This document shows positions 1 to 10,089 of a stretch of 64,000 bases of DNA, in pieces (the stretch's first letter is position 1; each line of letters begins with the position of its first letter). The stretch comes from an uncultured Deferribacteraceae bacterium. GTDB lineage: Bacteria > Chrysiogenota > Deferribacteres > CAMZNJ01. Where the stretch lies: the NCBI GenBank assembly GCA_947313855.1, contig CAMZNS010000004.1, positions 1 to 64,000 on the forward strand, given 5' to 3'. The notes beneath the pieces are model-generated. The model saw only the letters and a list, made by a program, of their open reading frames with translations. It made no database searches and was not told where the DNA came from. The position numbers were made by a program, and so were the translations under genes.

Positions 1-2
1 TG

Positions 3-119
3 AAAGAGTCGGGCACATCCAAGCTCTCCATGGTACTGGATATCCCAAATCGTGCCACGCAGGACAAGATTCGCCAATCCCTTACGACAAATATTAAGCA
101 CGTTATACGCATACTCTAG
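3..119 (+). CDS. C-terminal fragment of a CDS truncated by the window start (…KESGTSKLSMVLDIPNRATQDKIRQSLTTNIKHVIRIL*), product unknown
   Basis: Open frame from the left edge to TAG at 117-119; non-repetitive, followed immediately by a tandem array. Confidence 0.4.
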   Translation, partial: KESGTSKLSMVLDIPNRATQDKIRQSLTTNIKHVIRIL

Positions 120-537
120 TTGTGCGGTGTTGCGGTTGTGCGGTTCCACACAGTGCCACGCCCACACGGTTCCACACAGTTGCCACGGTATTCGCGGTTG
201 TCACGGTGCCACGCCCACACGGTTCCACACAGTTGCCACGGTATTCGCGGTTGTCACGGTGCTACGCCACGCCACGCCACGCGGTTGTCACGGTGCCACG
301 CCCACACGGTTCCACACAGTTGCCACGGTATTCGCGGTTGTCACGGTGCTACGCCACGCTACGCGGTTGTCACGGTGCCACGCCACGCGGTTCCACACAG
401 TTGCCACGGTATTCGCGGTTGTCACGGTGCTACGCCACGCTACGCCACGCCACACGGTTTCACACAGTGCCACGCCACTCAACACGCTACGCCACACGGT
501 TGCCACGGTTGCCACGGTTGCCACGCCACGCCACGTC
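120..537. repeat. GC-rich tandem array (CCACACGGTTCCACACAGTTGCCACGGTATTCGCGGTTGTCACGGTG-type units with short GCCACG/TACGCCACGC subrepeats)
   Basis: Directly visible reiteration filling the gap between stop codons at 119 (+) and 538 (-). Confidence 0.95.
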
Positions 538-1893
538 TCACTCCCCGCGAATAATGTTGAGTGCCTCCTGAGTCACACTCTCCATTAATGCACGATTACC
601 TCGCGACTCAACGTTGAGCCTTATGAGGGGTTCGGTGTTCGCCTTGCGTACGTTGAGCCTCACGTCGCCGAGGTCGATACTAAAGCCGTCAGTGGTATCA
701 ACCCCCTTGGCTCTCCCCTTGAAGTGCCTGTAGAGCTGATTAATCTTGTCATCAGGGTTGCTGTCAGGCTTGAGAGCGGTATTGATTTCGCCACTGATGG
801 GGTACTGCATCTCGTATTTATTGATGATGTTTGTGAGGTCGCCACCCTTGGTTTCGAGTATTTGCATCATCAGTAGGAACGCGATCATACCGCTATCGCT
901 GAAGGAGAAGTCTTTGAAGTAGTGGTGTGCAGAGATTTCGCCGGCGTAGATTGCGTCCACGTCACGCATGCGTTGCTTGAGGAAAGCGTGTCCTGATTTG
1001 CAGACAACGGGTGTACCGTCGTATTCGTCGATGGTGTCCAGCACGTTGAATGTTACTCGAGGTTCGTGTACGACGGTTGCTTTGGGGTTACGTTGTAGCA
1101 TCGCTTCGACCATTAGTGAGACAACGTATGCACCTTCGACAAAACGACCTTTGCTGTCGAAAAAGAAGCATCTGTCGAAATCACCGTCCCATGCGACACC
1201 GATATGTGCGTTATTTGCGATGGTTGCGTCACCCGTGGATTTTTGGTTTTCGACGAGCATGGGGTTGGGCACACCGTTGGGGAAGGATCCGTCGGGTGTT
1301 TCGTTGATGAAGATTAGTTCCCAAGGTAGGTGTGGTTCGAGTAGTCGTAGAACAGGTGCTGCACAGCCGTTTCCGGGGTTGACCACAACTTTGAATTTGT
1401 TTGTTGAGTTGCCGAGGAATTTCAGTAGGAACCGTATGTAATCGGTTTTGTCGTGGTTTATTTCTACAGTGCCTTCGGTTTTTGCGTGTGTGAAGTTGTC
1501 TTCAATGATTAGGTTTTTGATATCTTCGAGTCCGTTTTCCGAACCGATGGGTATGGCTTTTTCGCGTACGGTTTTGAGTCCGTTGTAGATGCTAGGGTTG
1601 TGGCTTGCGGTAATCATTATGCCGCCGTCGAGGTTGTTGTTGAATACGGCGAAGTAGAGTTCTTCACTCCCTGCCAGTCCGATGTTTACGACGTCAACGC
1701 CCATTTGTGTGAGTCCTTTTGTGAGTGCTGTGGCGAAGGGGATGGATGATGGTCGTACGTCGTATGCGATGGCGACTTTTTTGGGTTTGAGGAATGTTGC
1801 GAAAGCGAGTCCGTATTTGTAGACGATGTCTTCATTGAGTTCGGCTGGTACTCGTCCACGAACGTCGTACGCTTTAAATATGTCTAGATTCAT
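538..1893 (-). CDS. Phosphomannomutase/phosphoglucomutase family protein
   Basis: 451 aa; KAYDVRG N-terminus, TASHNP catalytic serine motif, GVAWDGDFDRCFFFD metal loop. Confidence 0.93.
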   Translation of the reverse strand: MNLDIFKAYDVRGRVPAELNEDIVYKYGLAFATFLKPKKVAIAYDVRPSSIPFATALTKGLTQMGVDVVNIGLAGSEELYFAVFNNNLDGGIMITASHNPSIYNGLKTVREKAIPIGSENGLEDIKNLIIEDNFTHAKTEGTVEINHDKTDYIRFLLKFLGNSTNKFKVVVNPGNGCAAPVLRLLEPHLPWELIFINETPDGSFPNGVPNPMLVENQKSTGDATIANNAHIGVAWDGDFDRCFFFDSKGRFVEGAYVVSLMVEAMLQRNPKATVVHEPRVTFNVLDTIDEYDGTPVVCKSGHAFLKQRMRDVDAIYAGEISAHHYFKDFSFSDSGMIAFLLMMQILETKGGDLTNIINKYEMQYPISGEINTALKPDSNPDDKINQLYRHFKGRAKGVDTTDGFSIDLGDVRLNVRKANTEPLIRLNVESRGNRALMESVTQEALNIIRGE

Positions 1894-1921
1894 AACACAC
1901 CACCTTTAGTTTATATTTGTT

Positions 1922-2053
1922 GTGCGAGCTGTTCACGTTGCTCACGTTGTTCACGTTTGTGCGAGCTGTTCACGTTGCTCACGTTGTTCACGTTTGTGCG
2001 AGCTGTTCACGTTGCTCACGTTGTTCACGTTTGTGCGAGCTGTTCACGTTGCT
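1922..2053. repeat. 37-bp tandem repeat, about 3.6 copies (GTGCGAGCTGTTCACGTTGCTCACGTTGTTCACGTTT)
   Basis: Units at 1922, 1959, 1996 and a partial copy at 2033; essentially identical copies. Confidence 0.97.
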
Positions 2054-2223
2054 GAGTTATGCAGGATAGCGGCACCCGTTTTCAGCGATTTACTCAGTAT
2101 ATCATACTGTCACACTAGATTTCTAGTGTTTAGTAATATTTACGAATAACCTTTTTGGGGTGTTATTTCTAAAATTTGGCTTGTATTTTGTATGGATATG
2201 GTTTAAACTTATGTTTCTTTTGT

Positions 2224-2310
2224 GGAGGAGTGTCCGAGTCTGGCTTAAGGAGACGGTCTTGAAAACCGTTAACGGGCAACCGTTCGGGGGTTCGAATCCC
2301 TCCTCCTCCG
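2224..2310 (+). tRNA. tRNA-Ser (anticodon UGA)
   Basis: GGAGGAG/CTCCTCC acceptor stem, ACGGT-CTTGAAA-ACCGT anticodon arm, long variable arm, GGGGGTTCGAATCCCTC T-arm; CCA not encoded. Confidence 0.93.
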
Positions 2311-2387
2311 CTCTCTTGTTTTTTGCGATTGTTTGTGTTGGGGAGTATTCCTCTTTAGGGATGGTACTCGCCACGTCTACCGTCGTG

Positions 2388-3326
2388 CTAGTCGTAGACG
2401 CCCTTGGTTACCACACCAGACATAATCCTTGCATTACCTTTAATGATGGCGTTCCCGCCGATGAAAGCGTCTCCGCCGATGATAGCGTTCCCTGAGATTT
2501 GTGCGTTGCCGGTGATTGTTGCACGCCCTTTAACTTCTGCGTTCCCCCCCACAGTGGCAAATTCGCTAACGGTTGCACTATCCATGATCTTGGCGTTATC
2601 TTTGACGACAGCGTCCCCTTGTATGGCGGCTTTTCCGGTGATGACAACGTCTCCGCTAATGCGAGCATGTCCTTGCACCACAGAGTAGCCTTGTATGATG
2701 GCGAGATCGTCGATGTGAGCACGTTCTTTGATGGAGGCGTTCCCTCGAATAATCGCATCCCCCTCTACAAGGGCACTCCCTGCGATGGAGGCGTTGTTGC
2801 TGATTTTGGCACTCCCTTTTACGGTAGCGTTGTTGGCGATGATGACGGTATCTCGTACCCTGGCCGAGCCGTTAACATGAGCCATATCCTTGACGGTGGC
2901 TTGTCCATATATTTTGGATGAACCAGACACGGTGGCTTGGTCGAAAACCTTCGCATTCCCGTAAACGCTACCCATCATGCTGACAACAGCGTTGCCGCCC
3001 ACGGAGGCTCTATCAGACACTTCAGCGTCGCCGGTAACATGGGCATTGCCGAAGACAACGCCGTTTTTGATTACTCGACCACGGTGGGAGATGGTGGCAT
3101 TCCCCCGAACAGTAGCTCTGTCGCGTACTTGAGCGTAGTCGATAACCCGTGATGAGCCGTATATTTTGGCGGAACCGGTAACCTTGGTGTTGTGCAAGAC
3201 AGTGCTATTGGCGTCGATGTACACACCACTGCTGGAGGCACCAAAAGATAGTCCGGGGAGGGTAATCAGAGCACTTGCCACAAGGGTGACTAAGCCCATG
3301 GATAGGGGGGAGAAGTTGTATTTCAT
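2388..3326 (-). CDS. Secreted left-handed beta-helix (hexapeptide-repeat-like) protein
   Basis: Signal peptide MKYNFSPLSMGLVTLVASALITLPGLSFGA followed by near-continuous 6-residue periodicity (NAxVxGxAxI…); start chosen at 3326 after GAGGT SD (ORF track extends to 3365). Confidence 0.85.
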   Translation of the reverse strand: MKYNFSPLSMGLVTLVASALITLPGLSFGASSSGVYIDANSTVLHNTKVTGSAKIYGSSRVIDYAQVRDRATVRGNATISHRGRVIKNGVVFGNAHVTGDAEVSDRASVGGNAVVSMMGSVYGNAKVFDQATVSGSSKIYGQATVKDMAHVNGSARVRDTVIIANNATVKGSAKISNNASIAGSALVEGDAIIRGNASIKERAHIDDLAIIQGYSVVQGHARISGDVVITGKAAIQGDAVVKDNAKIMDSATVSEFATVGGNAEVKGRATITGNAQISGNAIIGGDAFIGGNAIIKGNARIMSGVVTKGVYD

Positions 3327-3430
3327 TGAGGTACCTCGAAACAATCGCCTGAGCACAAAGCCCAAGGGTAGATACTTTTTATAATAGCAAAAGTTGCCCC
3401 CTTTTGTAAATAAAAATATAAACTAAAAAG

Positions 3431-3459
3431 TTGAATTCATACGTAATTTATGTTAGAAT
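3431..3459 (+). promoter_or_regulatory. Sigma-70-type promoter TTGAAT-17-TAGAAT upstream of the beta-helix gene at 3502
   Basis: Hexamers with exact 17-nt spacing, followed by AAGGAGG SD and ATG. Confidence 0.55.
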
Positions 3460-3501
3460 AAAACAAGGTTATTGTTGCTACTTTAAACTAAGGAGGAAGA
3501 T

Positions 3502-4083
3502 ATGAAAAAAATACACATGATAACGCTAGTACTAGGCTTGGTGTTGCTACCAGCCACAGTGTTTGCATACGTTGATCGTAATGCAACTGTTGATCGCACT
3601 GCCATTGTTGATCGTACTGCTAAGGTGGACGATCGTGCACAAGTGTTGGACAAAGCAAGGGTGCTCAACTATGCCGAAGTGGACGACTACGCGATTATCT
3701 CTGGAAAAGCAACCGTTTCTGGTAGTGCGGAGGTGTCTGATAGTGCACAAGTTTCAGATAACGCTGTTGTTACCGACAAAGCAGAAGTTAGCGACAGAGC
3801 ACAGATCTCAGGCAACGCAGTTATCTCAGGACATGCGGAAGTTGATCAAAGTGCAATCGTAACAGGTGATGCAGTCGTAACAGGCTTTGCACAAGTGTAC
3901 GGCGATGCTGTCATCAAAGGTAACGCAGTTATACGGGGGTGTGCACGCATTCGTAGCGGTACCATCTCCTCTGGTATTCACGGCGATAACGACTCATGCC
4001 GACACATTGATGACGACTACGACAGAGATCGTTACCACCGCGATGGACGTACAATCGACAACCAAATGCCGCCAAAAAGGTAG
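3502..4083 (+). CDS. Secreted left-handed beta-helix repeat protein with charged D/R-rich C-terminal tail
   Basis: Signal peptide MKKIHMITLVLGLVLLPATVFA, then hexapeptide-like repeats; strong AAGGAGG SD. Confidence 0.87.
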   Translation: MKKIHMITLVLGLVLLPATVFAYVDRNATVDRTAIVDRTAKVDDRAQVLDKARVLNYAEVDDYAIISGKATVSGSAEVSDSAQVSDNAVVTDKAEVSDRAQISGNAVISGHAEVDQSAIVTGDAVVTGFAQVYGDAVIKGNAVIRGCARIRSGTISSGIHGDNDSCRHIDDDYDRDRYHRDGRTIDNQMPPKR

Positions 4084-4086
4084 TAT

Positions 4087-4797
4087 TTAACCCTGACGTG
4101 CAATATTGCGTTGTACCTTGTTCACTCGGAGGGTAGAGAACGCGCCCACCGTAATGATTATCATAAGGAAGACAATCCCTTGGTGTAGTAGCCCTGTGGC
4201 TGTAATAAACTCTAGCCACATGATAACGAGTGCTAACTCGGCTACTACACCTTTGTAAAAGATGTCCACACGGCTACTCCGCCTGAGGCTCCAAAGTATT
4301 ATCACAGCACTCACGGAGATGGCAAAAACCACTGTTGATCCTGTTATTATTAGTGGTAAGGTGATTATGAGGATAAGGTACAACCCTGCACCTATAAACT
4401 TTTCACGCGTGTATTTTGCTGTGTACGCGATGGTATTTTTTACACCGAAGAGCAGTGATTTGAGGCTACTGTTTGGTGTTTCTTTTTTGTGTGTGAGGCT
4501 GATAATATACCCACGGCTGATTAGTATGATTAGTGTGAAAACTAGTATGGCAGTTGGCTGGAATGTGACACCGATGTTTAGTCGTGATGTGAACTGAATA
4601 ACATTTTGCGTTAAGAAGATCCCCCATATTAGCCATAGGGGTATGTTGGCGGTGAAGTGTACTAGTGTTGTTGCTGGGTTTTGGATGATATAGTTTTTGA
4701 GCTTGATGGTGAGTCCGATTACCCCTGTATTGCCACCTATTGTAGCTCTTAGGATAGACTGTAGCATCTGCGAAGTTGTTTTGATTATGTTACTCAT
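4087..4797 (-). CDS. Multi-pass membrane protein of unknown function
   Basis: 236 aa with several hydrophobic segments; GGAG SD upstream. Confidence 0.7.
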   Translation of the reverse strand: MSNIIKTTSQMLQSILRATIGGNTGVIGLTIKLKNYIIQNPATTLVHFTANIPLWLIWGIFLTQNVIQFTSRLNIGVTFQPTAILVFTLIILISRGYIISLTHKKETPNSSLKSLLFGVKNTIAYTAKYTREKFIGAGLYLILIITLPLIITGSTVVFAISVSAVIILWSLRRSSRVDIFYKGVVAELALVIMWLEFITATGLLHQGIVFLMIIITVGAFSTLRVNKVQRNIARQG

Positions 4798-4813
4798 AAT
4801 GGTGGTATCTCCT

Positions 4814-7564
4814 TTATTTCTGGTTATTGTTAATAATTTTTTGGATAGTTTGTAGGGCTGTTAATGCTTCTACGGGTGTTGTGTTGTTCATATCCATGTT
4901 TTGGATATGCGTTTTGATACTCAGGTATTTCGCATATTCTTTTTCGTTTTGCCTATCTACAGTTAGAGTATCGAGTTGCTTATTTGTTCCAATACTTTTT
5001 TCAGGGAATAGTATTATGCCTTGGTAAGGGATGTTGTTTGCCAAGTCGCTGTTATCGTCAGGGTTTTCGTTTTGTTGTTGGGTAAGTTTTTTGGTATTGA
5101 GGTTATTTTCCAGTATTTCCATGATATTGTTGGCTCTTTGTATGAGTTTTGTTGGCATTCCAGCCATTTGAGCCACATGTACGCCGTAACTTTTGTTTGC
5201 GACGCCGTCTTTGATTTGTCGTAGGAATATGATACTACCATTGTTTTCACTTATTTGCATGCTCATATTTGTTACAGCGTTGTATGATTCTTCGAGTATT
5301 GCGAGTTCGTGGTAGTGCGTTGCGAACAGTGTTTTTGCGTGTATGTTGTTGATGATGTGTTCGACGACGGCAAAAGCTATTGCGACACCGTCGTAGGTTG
5401 AAGTTCCTCGTCCTACTTCGTCGAGTATGATTAGTGAGTTTTGTGTTGCGTTGTTGATGATGTTTGCGGTTTCGATCATTTCGACCATGAATGTTGATTC
5501 GCCTAGGGCGAGGTTGTCGTTTGCTCCCACTCGTGTGAAGATTTGATCCATGATGGGTATAATTGCTTTGTCGGCTGGTACGAATATGCCCATGTGCGCC
5601 ATGATGGTGATGAGAGCGACTTGTCGTATGTAAGTACTTTTGCCGGCCATGTTTGGTCCGGTGATGAGCAGTATTTGTCGTTGTGTTTGGTTGAGCAGTG
5701 TGGAGTTTGGTACGAATTCTTTGTCTTGCGTTTCGTTGAGTACTTTTTCGACAATACAGTGTCGTCCCCCTTGTATTTCGAGGTTTTGGTTGTGTTCGAT
5801 ATGTGGTCTTGTGTGGTTGTATTTTGTTGCGACGTGTGCCATTGCTGTTGCGAAGTCTAGTTGTGCGATTAGTGATGCTATTTGTAGTATGTTGTTTCGT
5901 TGAGCGTTGCATGTTTCGCGAATGAGTAGGAATTCTTGGTATTCCATGTTGTGTAGAGAGTCTGTTCCGCCGAGAATCTCTTCTTCGATTTTTTTCAGGT
6001 TTTGGTTGATAAATCGTTCAGCATTGACGAGTGATTGTTTGCGTTCGTAGTTGTCGGGTATTTTTTTGGAGTGTGTTTTGCTAACTTCGAAGTAGTAGCC
6101 GAAGACTTTGTTGTAGCCGATTTTGAGGTTGTGTATCCCTGTGTGTAGTCGTGCTTCTGTTTCGGCGTTGTCGAGTTTTTGTTGTAGCGAGTCGTAGGCT
6201 ATTTTGAGTGTGTCGATTTCGTTGTTGTGTCCGATTTTGATGAGTCCCCCTTCGGTGATATTTGTGGGTGGGGGATCGATGATGCTGTTTTCGAGTGTTT
6301 CGGCGAGTTGGATGAGTGTTTCGGCATCTTGGAGCATATTTGCGATGAATTGGTTGTTTTGTGTTTGTAGAATACTGTGTAGTATTTGTATGTTGTGTAG
6401 TGATGTTTTGAGTGTGATGAGGTCTTTGGGTGTTGCTTTTGTGTTAGCGAGTCGAGCGGCAATTCGTTCGAGGTCGTAGATTTCGTTTAGGACAGAGCGT
6501 ACCGATTCGTTGAGGTCCCATGCGTTGAAGAAGTGTTCGATTAGGTCGAGTCGAGCGTTGATTTCGTTTTTGTTGCGTGAGGGGTGTATGAGTCGGTTTT
6601 TGAGTAGTCGTTTGCCCATGGGAGTTTGGCAGTGGTTGAGGGTGCTGAAGAGGGTATTTTTTTGTGAGCCGTCTAGTGCTGTAACGAGTTCGAGGTTTCG
6701 GTATGCGGATGGATCGAGGGTGAGTGTTTGTTGTGGTAGTAGTAGTGTTGGTGTGTTGAATATGGGTTCGAGTATGACATCTTGCATGTAGTCGAGTAGT
6801 TGTGAGAATGCGAGTAGGTATTCGGTGTTGTCTAGTCCGAACCCTTTTTCGTTGTTGACGTTGTAGTAGTTGAGGAACCTTGTTCGTAGGTAGTGTGGGT
6901 CCACTTTTTTGGTCATGAGTTTGAAGGGTGTGTTGCGAACTAGGCATGATTCGTGGTTGGCGATGACCTCTTTGGCGTTCCATTTTTGTACAATTTCGGT
7001 GAGTACTTTTTGTATGTTAGCTGGTGAGTTTGTTTCGGTTGAGCAGGGTAGTTTTTGGAAGAACAGTTCGCCGGTGGCAATATCGGCGATGGCACAGTGG
7101 ACGAACCCTTTTGTTAGTGCGGCGGATATGAGGAAGTTGTTGTCGAATTCGTGTAGTGATTCGTCTTCCATGATGGTTCCGGGGGTGACAACGCGTGTTA
7201 CGCCTCGTTTTACGAGTGTTGTGGTTTTTTCCCTGAGGGATGGGTCTTCGAGTTGGTCGCAAATGGCAACTTTTTCGCCGTGTTTGAGCAGTATGGGCAC
7301 GTATTTGTGGTAAGCGTGGTGTGGGATGCCACACATGGGGATTTCGTTGGGAGTGCCCTTTTGTCTTGCGGTGAGTGTGAGTCCGAGTATTTTGGATGCA
7401 CGTACAGCGTCGTCGCCAAACATTTCGTAGAAGTCGCCCATGCGAAAAAACAGTATGGAGTCGCCATGGGTTTGTTTTATTTCGTAAAACTGTTTCATCA
7501 TGGGTGTGTTGGGTGTGTTGGGTGTGTTTTGGCTAATTTTTGTGGACACTGCTTTAACCTCCAA
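4814..7564 (-). CDS. mutS: DNA mismatch repair protein MutS
   Basis: 916 aa; FFRMGDFYEMFGDDA N-terminus, TGPNMAGKSTYIRQ Walker A, LDEVGRGTSTYDG, ATHYHEL. Confidence 0.98.
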   Translation of the reverse strand: MEVKAVSTKISQNTPNTPNTPMMKQFYEIKQTHGDSILFFRMGDFYEMFGDDAVRASKILGLTLTARQKGTPNEIPMCGIPHHAYHKYVPILLKHGEKVAICDQLEDPSLREKTTTLVKRGVTRVVTPGTIMEDESLHEFDNNFLISAALTKGFVHCAIADIATGELFFQKLPCSTETNSPANIQKVLTEIVQKWNAKEVIANHESCLVRNTPFKLMTKKVDPHYLRTRFLNYYNVNNEKGFGLDNTEYLLAFSQLLDYMQDVILEPIFNTPTLLLPQQTLTLDPSAYRNLELVTALDGSQKNTLFSTLNHCQTPMGKRLLKNRLIHPSRNKNEINARLDLIEHFFNAWDLNESVRSVLNEIYDLERIAARLANTKATPKDLITLKTSLHNIQILHSILQTQNNQFIANMLQDAETLIQLAETLENSIIDPPPTNITEGGLIKIGHNNEIDTLKIAYDSLQQKLDNAETEARLHTGIHNLKIGYNKVFGYYFEVSKTHSKKIPDNYERKQSLVNAERFINQNLKKIEEEILGGTDSLHNMEYQEFLLIRETCNAQRNNILQIASLIAQLDFATAMAHVATKYNHTRPHIEHNQNLEIQGGRHCIVEKVLNETQDKEFVPNSTLLNQTQRQILLITGPNMAGKSTYIRQVALITIMAHMGIFVPADKAIIPIMDQIFTRVGANDNLALGESTFMVEMIETANIINNATQNSLIILDEVGRGTSTYDGVAIAFAVVEHIINNIHAKTLFATHYHELAILEESYNAVTNMSMQISENNGSIIFLRQIKDGVANKSYGVHVAQMAGMPTKLIQRANNIMEILENNLNTKKLTQQQNENPDDNSDLANNIPYQGIILFPEKSIGTNKQLDTLTVDRQNEKEYAKYLSIKTHIQNMDMNNTTPVEALTALQTIQKIINNNQK

Positions 7565-7596
7565 AATATTGTTTCGGTTATTTTCGTTGTACTAGT

Positions 7597-8487
7597 TTAG
7601 CATAACGACAGGTAAATCGCCACACCCTTCCCGTCATCTCGAATATTACTTTCGGTGGAGGTTTTGAATCCTACAACGGGGGTATTGGCGGGGGTATTGG
7701 CGGGGGTATTGGTGGTGTTGAGCATGCGTGGGGATACTTCCGAGTACACAACATGGGCAACGCTATCGGAGCGACCGCTACGACTAGATGCCACAACAAA
7801 CACGCCGTTACGGAGGCAGCGGGAGATTTGTGGACGAAGTTGGGCAGGGAATCGGCTGAGGATGCGGGGCTCAGGGATGTTGTGCACGGTAACTCCTGCA
7901 AGGCGAAGCTTTTTCATGGTTTGAGCGTTGTTGCGGTTGAGGGTTTTGGAGGTAGTGTTGCTCAGCAGAAACACCTCCAAAGTATGGGGGTCGCCTGTGC
8001 GTGCAGTGTATTGCAGTGCCCCCAACATGATGCTGTCTGGGGTGCCCACCGACGGGATGCCCCCCGTATTGAACACACTGGCGAATAGCTGAATACGCTG
8101 ACCACGTTGTTTGGCAGTGTTTGCGTGGAGGCTTATCTGGCGGATGACCACAGGGTATATTTGGGGCAAGCTTACGTATGGCTTGGTTGTGCTAGGTGTG
8201 GTCGCTGTGGTTGAAAGGTAGGCGTGGTTCACGACGGGGAAGCCGTTGGAGATAGTTGCGAATGGTTGTGCGTTTGTGTTTTCGGGTGTGTTGGTTGCTA
8301 ATGTGGCAGCGTTGTGGGATCGCATCAGGGGTAGCAAGAGGTAGTAAGACAGTAGGGTGCTGAGTAGGAAGAGGGCGATGAATATGGGGAGGGCGAATGT
8401 TGAGGCACGCAGGAGGAAGAGGTGTAGCTGAGGTGGTCGTATTCGATGGTAGTATTGTTTGGCTTGCAAAATGGTACGTTCAAGCAT
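7597..8487 (-). CDS. Membrane-anchored hypothetical protein
   Basis: N-terminal hydrophobic segment; start at 8487 (MLERTIL…) avoids the 31-bp overlap of the ORF-track start with engB. Confidence 0.55.
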   Translation of the reverse strand: MLERTILQAKQYYHRIRPPQLHLFLLRASTFALPIFIALFLLSTLLSYYLLLPLMRSHNAATLATNTPENTNAQPFATISNGFPVVNHAYLSTTATTPSTTKPYVSLPQIYPVVIRQISLHANTAKQRGQRIQLFASVFNTGGIPSVGTPDSIMLGALQYTARTGDPHTLEVFLLSNTTSKTLNRNNAQTMKKLRLAGVTVHNIPEPRILSRFPAQLRPQISRCLRNGVFVVASSRSGRSDSVAHVVYSEVSPRMLNTTNTPANTPANTPVVGFKTSTESNIRDDGKGVAIYLSLC

Positions 8488-8498
8488 GCTTGCCACTC

Positions 8499-9092
8499 TT
8501 ACCCACTGTTGTTGGAGTCCAAAGCACACCGCTCGCGTATTGCGTCAAACACTTCGGTAACCCCAACGGACTTGGTTGTGGAGAAGGGTATGATGGTTTT
8601 GGCTGAGACACCCATGTCGTTGGCGACAATCTGGATACGTTTCAGCATCTGGCTACGGGATAGTTTGTCCACCTTGGTGAGCACAAGAATGGGGTGTATG
8701 CCGTATTCGTATGCCATTGCGAGCATATTTTTGTCTTGTTGGTTCGGTTCGCGTCGACAATCGAGTAGTAGCACGAGTGTTGTTAGTGTTTCTCGTCGTT
8801 GGAAGTATTCGGCGATCATTGGGTCCCATGTTTTTTTCTGTTCACGGCTAACCTTTGCGTAACCGTATCCTGGTAGGTCGGCGAAGATGAATTCGCCGTT
8901 GATGTCGAAGAAGTTGATGAGTTGAGTTTTCCCTGGAGTTTGGGATGTTTTTGCGAGTTTTTTGCGATTGACTAGTTTGTTGAGCATGCTGGATTTGCCC
9001 ACGTTTGAGCGTCCACAGAATGCGATTTCGGGTAGTGTTGTTTCGGGGTATCCGCTGTATTTTACGGCAGAGATAATAAATTTTGCGTTCAT
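8499..9092 (-). CDS. engB: Ribosome biogenesis GTP-binding protein EngB/YsxC/YihA
   Basis: FCGRSNVGKSSMLN, TSQTPGKTQLINFF, ADLPGYGYAKV, LTKVDKLSR. Confidence 0.95.
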   Translation of the reverse strand: MNAKFIISAVKYSGYPETTLPEIAFCGRSNVGKSSMLNKLVNRKKLAKTSQTPGKTQLINFFDINGEFIFADLPGYGYAKVSREQKKTWDPMIAEYFQRRETLTTLVLLLDCRREPNQQDKNMLAMAYEYGIHPILVLTKVDKLSRSQMLKRIQIVANDMGVSAKTIIPFSTTKSVGVTEVFDAIRERCALDSNNSG

Positions 9093-9149
9093 GGGTGATG
9101 TCCTACTTAGGTTTTCCCTAGGGTTGGTTTGTGTTGCTGTGTTGCTGTG

Positions 9150-10001
9150 TTATGTGTTTAGTCCGATGGTTTGTAGAATGGCGTTTTGGATGCTGGTGGT
9201 GTCCACGGGGAACCCTGCTGCTTGTGGGTGTCCACCGCCACCATTGCGTTTGGCAATATGCAGTATGCTCATTTCGGAGGTGCTACGCAGGGACGCACGA
9301 CCTTTTGCCATGTTGATGATGACAACGTAGTTGCAACTGGGTGTTTCGACTAGGACTCTGTTCCCTATTTCGGATGAGTAGCGTTCGGCAAAGAGCAGTG
9401 CGAATGTGTATCCGTCGGGGTCGGTGGCTATCTGCACGGTGTCCATTGCGGATTGGAGGTATGATTCCATCCGTTCCTCTTCTGTTTGGATAATATCCTC
9501 TTCGGTACTGCTAAACCCTTGGAAAGCTTTGCTTGCGAGTAGGTCGAACATGCGATTGATGCCGACAACGTTGAGTAGGAAGTTCATCTTTAGTGATTCG
9601 TCGTGTTTGAGTATCCACAGGTCGTAGTCGTTGATTAGTTCGACCATGTATTCGTACTGTTCGATGTTGTGTCCTTGTGCTAGTAGCCATTGGAACATTA
9701 GTTTGGTTGCAGAGACGGTATTGTCGTAGACGATTTCGTGGAAGTCGCCCACGTATTGCTGTGTGGTAGCGTGGTGGTCGACAACGGTGCACTGTGTTTC
9801 GGCACAGACAATGGCTAACACATTGGCACTTGGCACGATGTCTGAGATGATAACACGTTGGTAGTTTTCGTAGTTGTCCATTACGACTTGGTCGATGTTG
9901 TTGTGGTTTGTGTGAATGATGTCCACACTGCCGAGAGCTGCTTTGGTGAGGATGGTGCATCCGATTCCGTCTAGGTCGTTGTGTGAGATGTGTAGAGTCA
10001 T
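9150..10001 (-). CDS. DHH/DHHA1-family phosphoesterase
   Basis: SHNDLDGIG, VDHHATT, C-terminal GGGGHPQAAGF. Confidence 0.88.
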   Translation of the reverse strand: MTLHISHNDLDGIGCTILTKAALGSVDIIHTNHNNIDQVVMDNYENYQRVIISDIVPSANVLAIVCAETQCTVVDHHATTQQYVGDFHEIVYDNTVSATKLMFQWLLAQGHNIEQYEYMVELINDYDLWILKHDESLKMNFLLNVVGINRMFDLLASKAFQGFSSTEEDIIQTEEERMESYLQSAMDTVQIATDPDGYTFALLFAERYSSEIGNRVLVETPSCNYVVIINMAKGRASLRSTSEMSILHIAKRNGGGGHPQAAGFPVDTTSIQNAILQTIGLNT

Positions 10002-10089
10002 GTTCCCCTCAGTGTTGTTGGTGTGCGTTGGTGTGTGCGTTGGTGTGTGTGGGTGGATATTGATGCGTGCGTTGGTGTGTTGGTGTGTG
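10002..10089. repeat. GTTGGTGTGTGC-type tandem repeat between two minus-strand genes
   Basis: Reiterated GCGTTGGTGTGT in an otherwise short intergenic gap. Confidence 0.8.

Noticed and set aside
52-588. ORFs of 144-178 aa on + and 78 aa on - over 120-540
   Set aside because: Long frames are produced by reiterated GC-rich repeat DNA in several frames at once; no SD and no protein-like composition.
1922-2149. 75-aa ORF over the 37-bp repeats
   Set aside because: Translation of repeat DNA (37 bp is not a multiple of 3); no SD, no family resemblance.
5247-5912. 221-aa minus-strand ORF in another frame of mutS, and similar long frames in 6444-6983 and 7017-7334
   Set aside because: Out-of-frame products of A/C-rich codon usage in mutS, low-complexity N/T/R/H composition.
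4814-7564. mutS inactivation as a cause of repeat instability
   Set aside because: The ORF is full-length with intact ATPase and mismatch-binding (FYEMF) motifs, so loss of MutS is not supported here.
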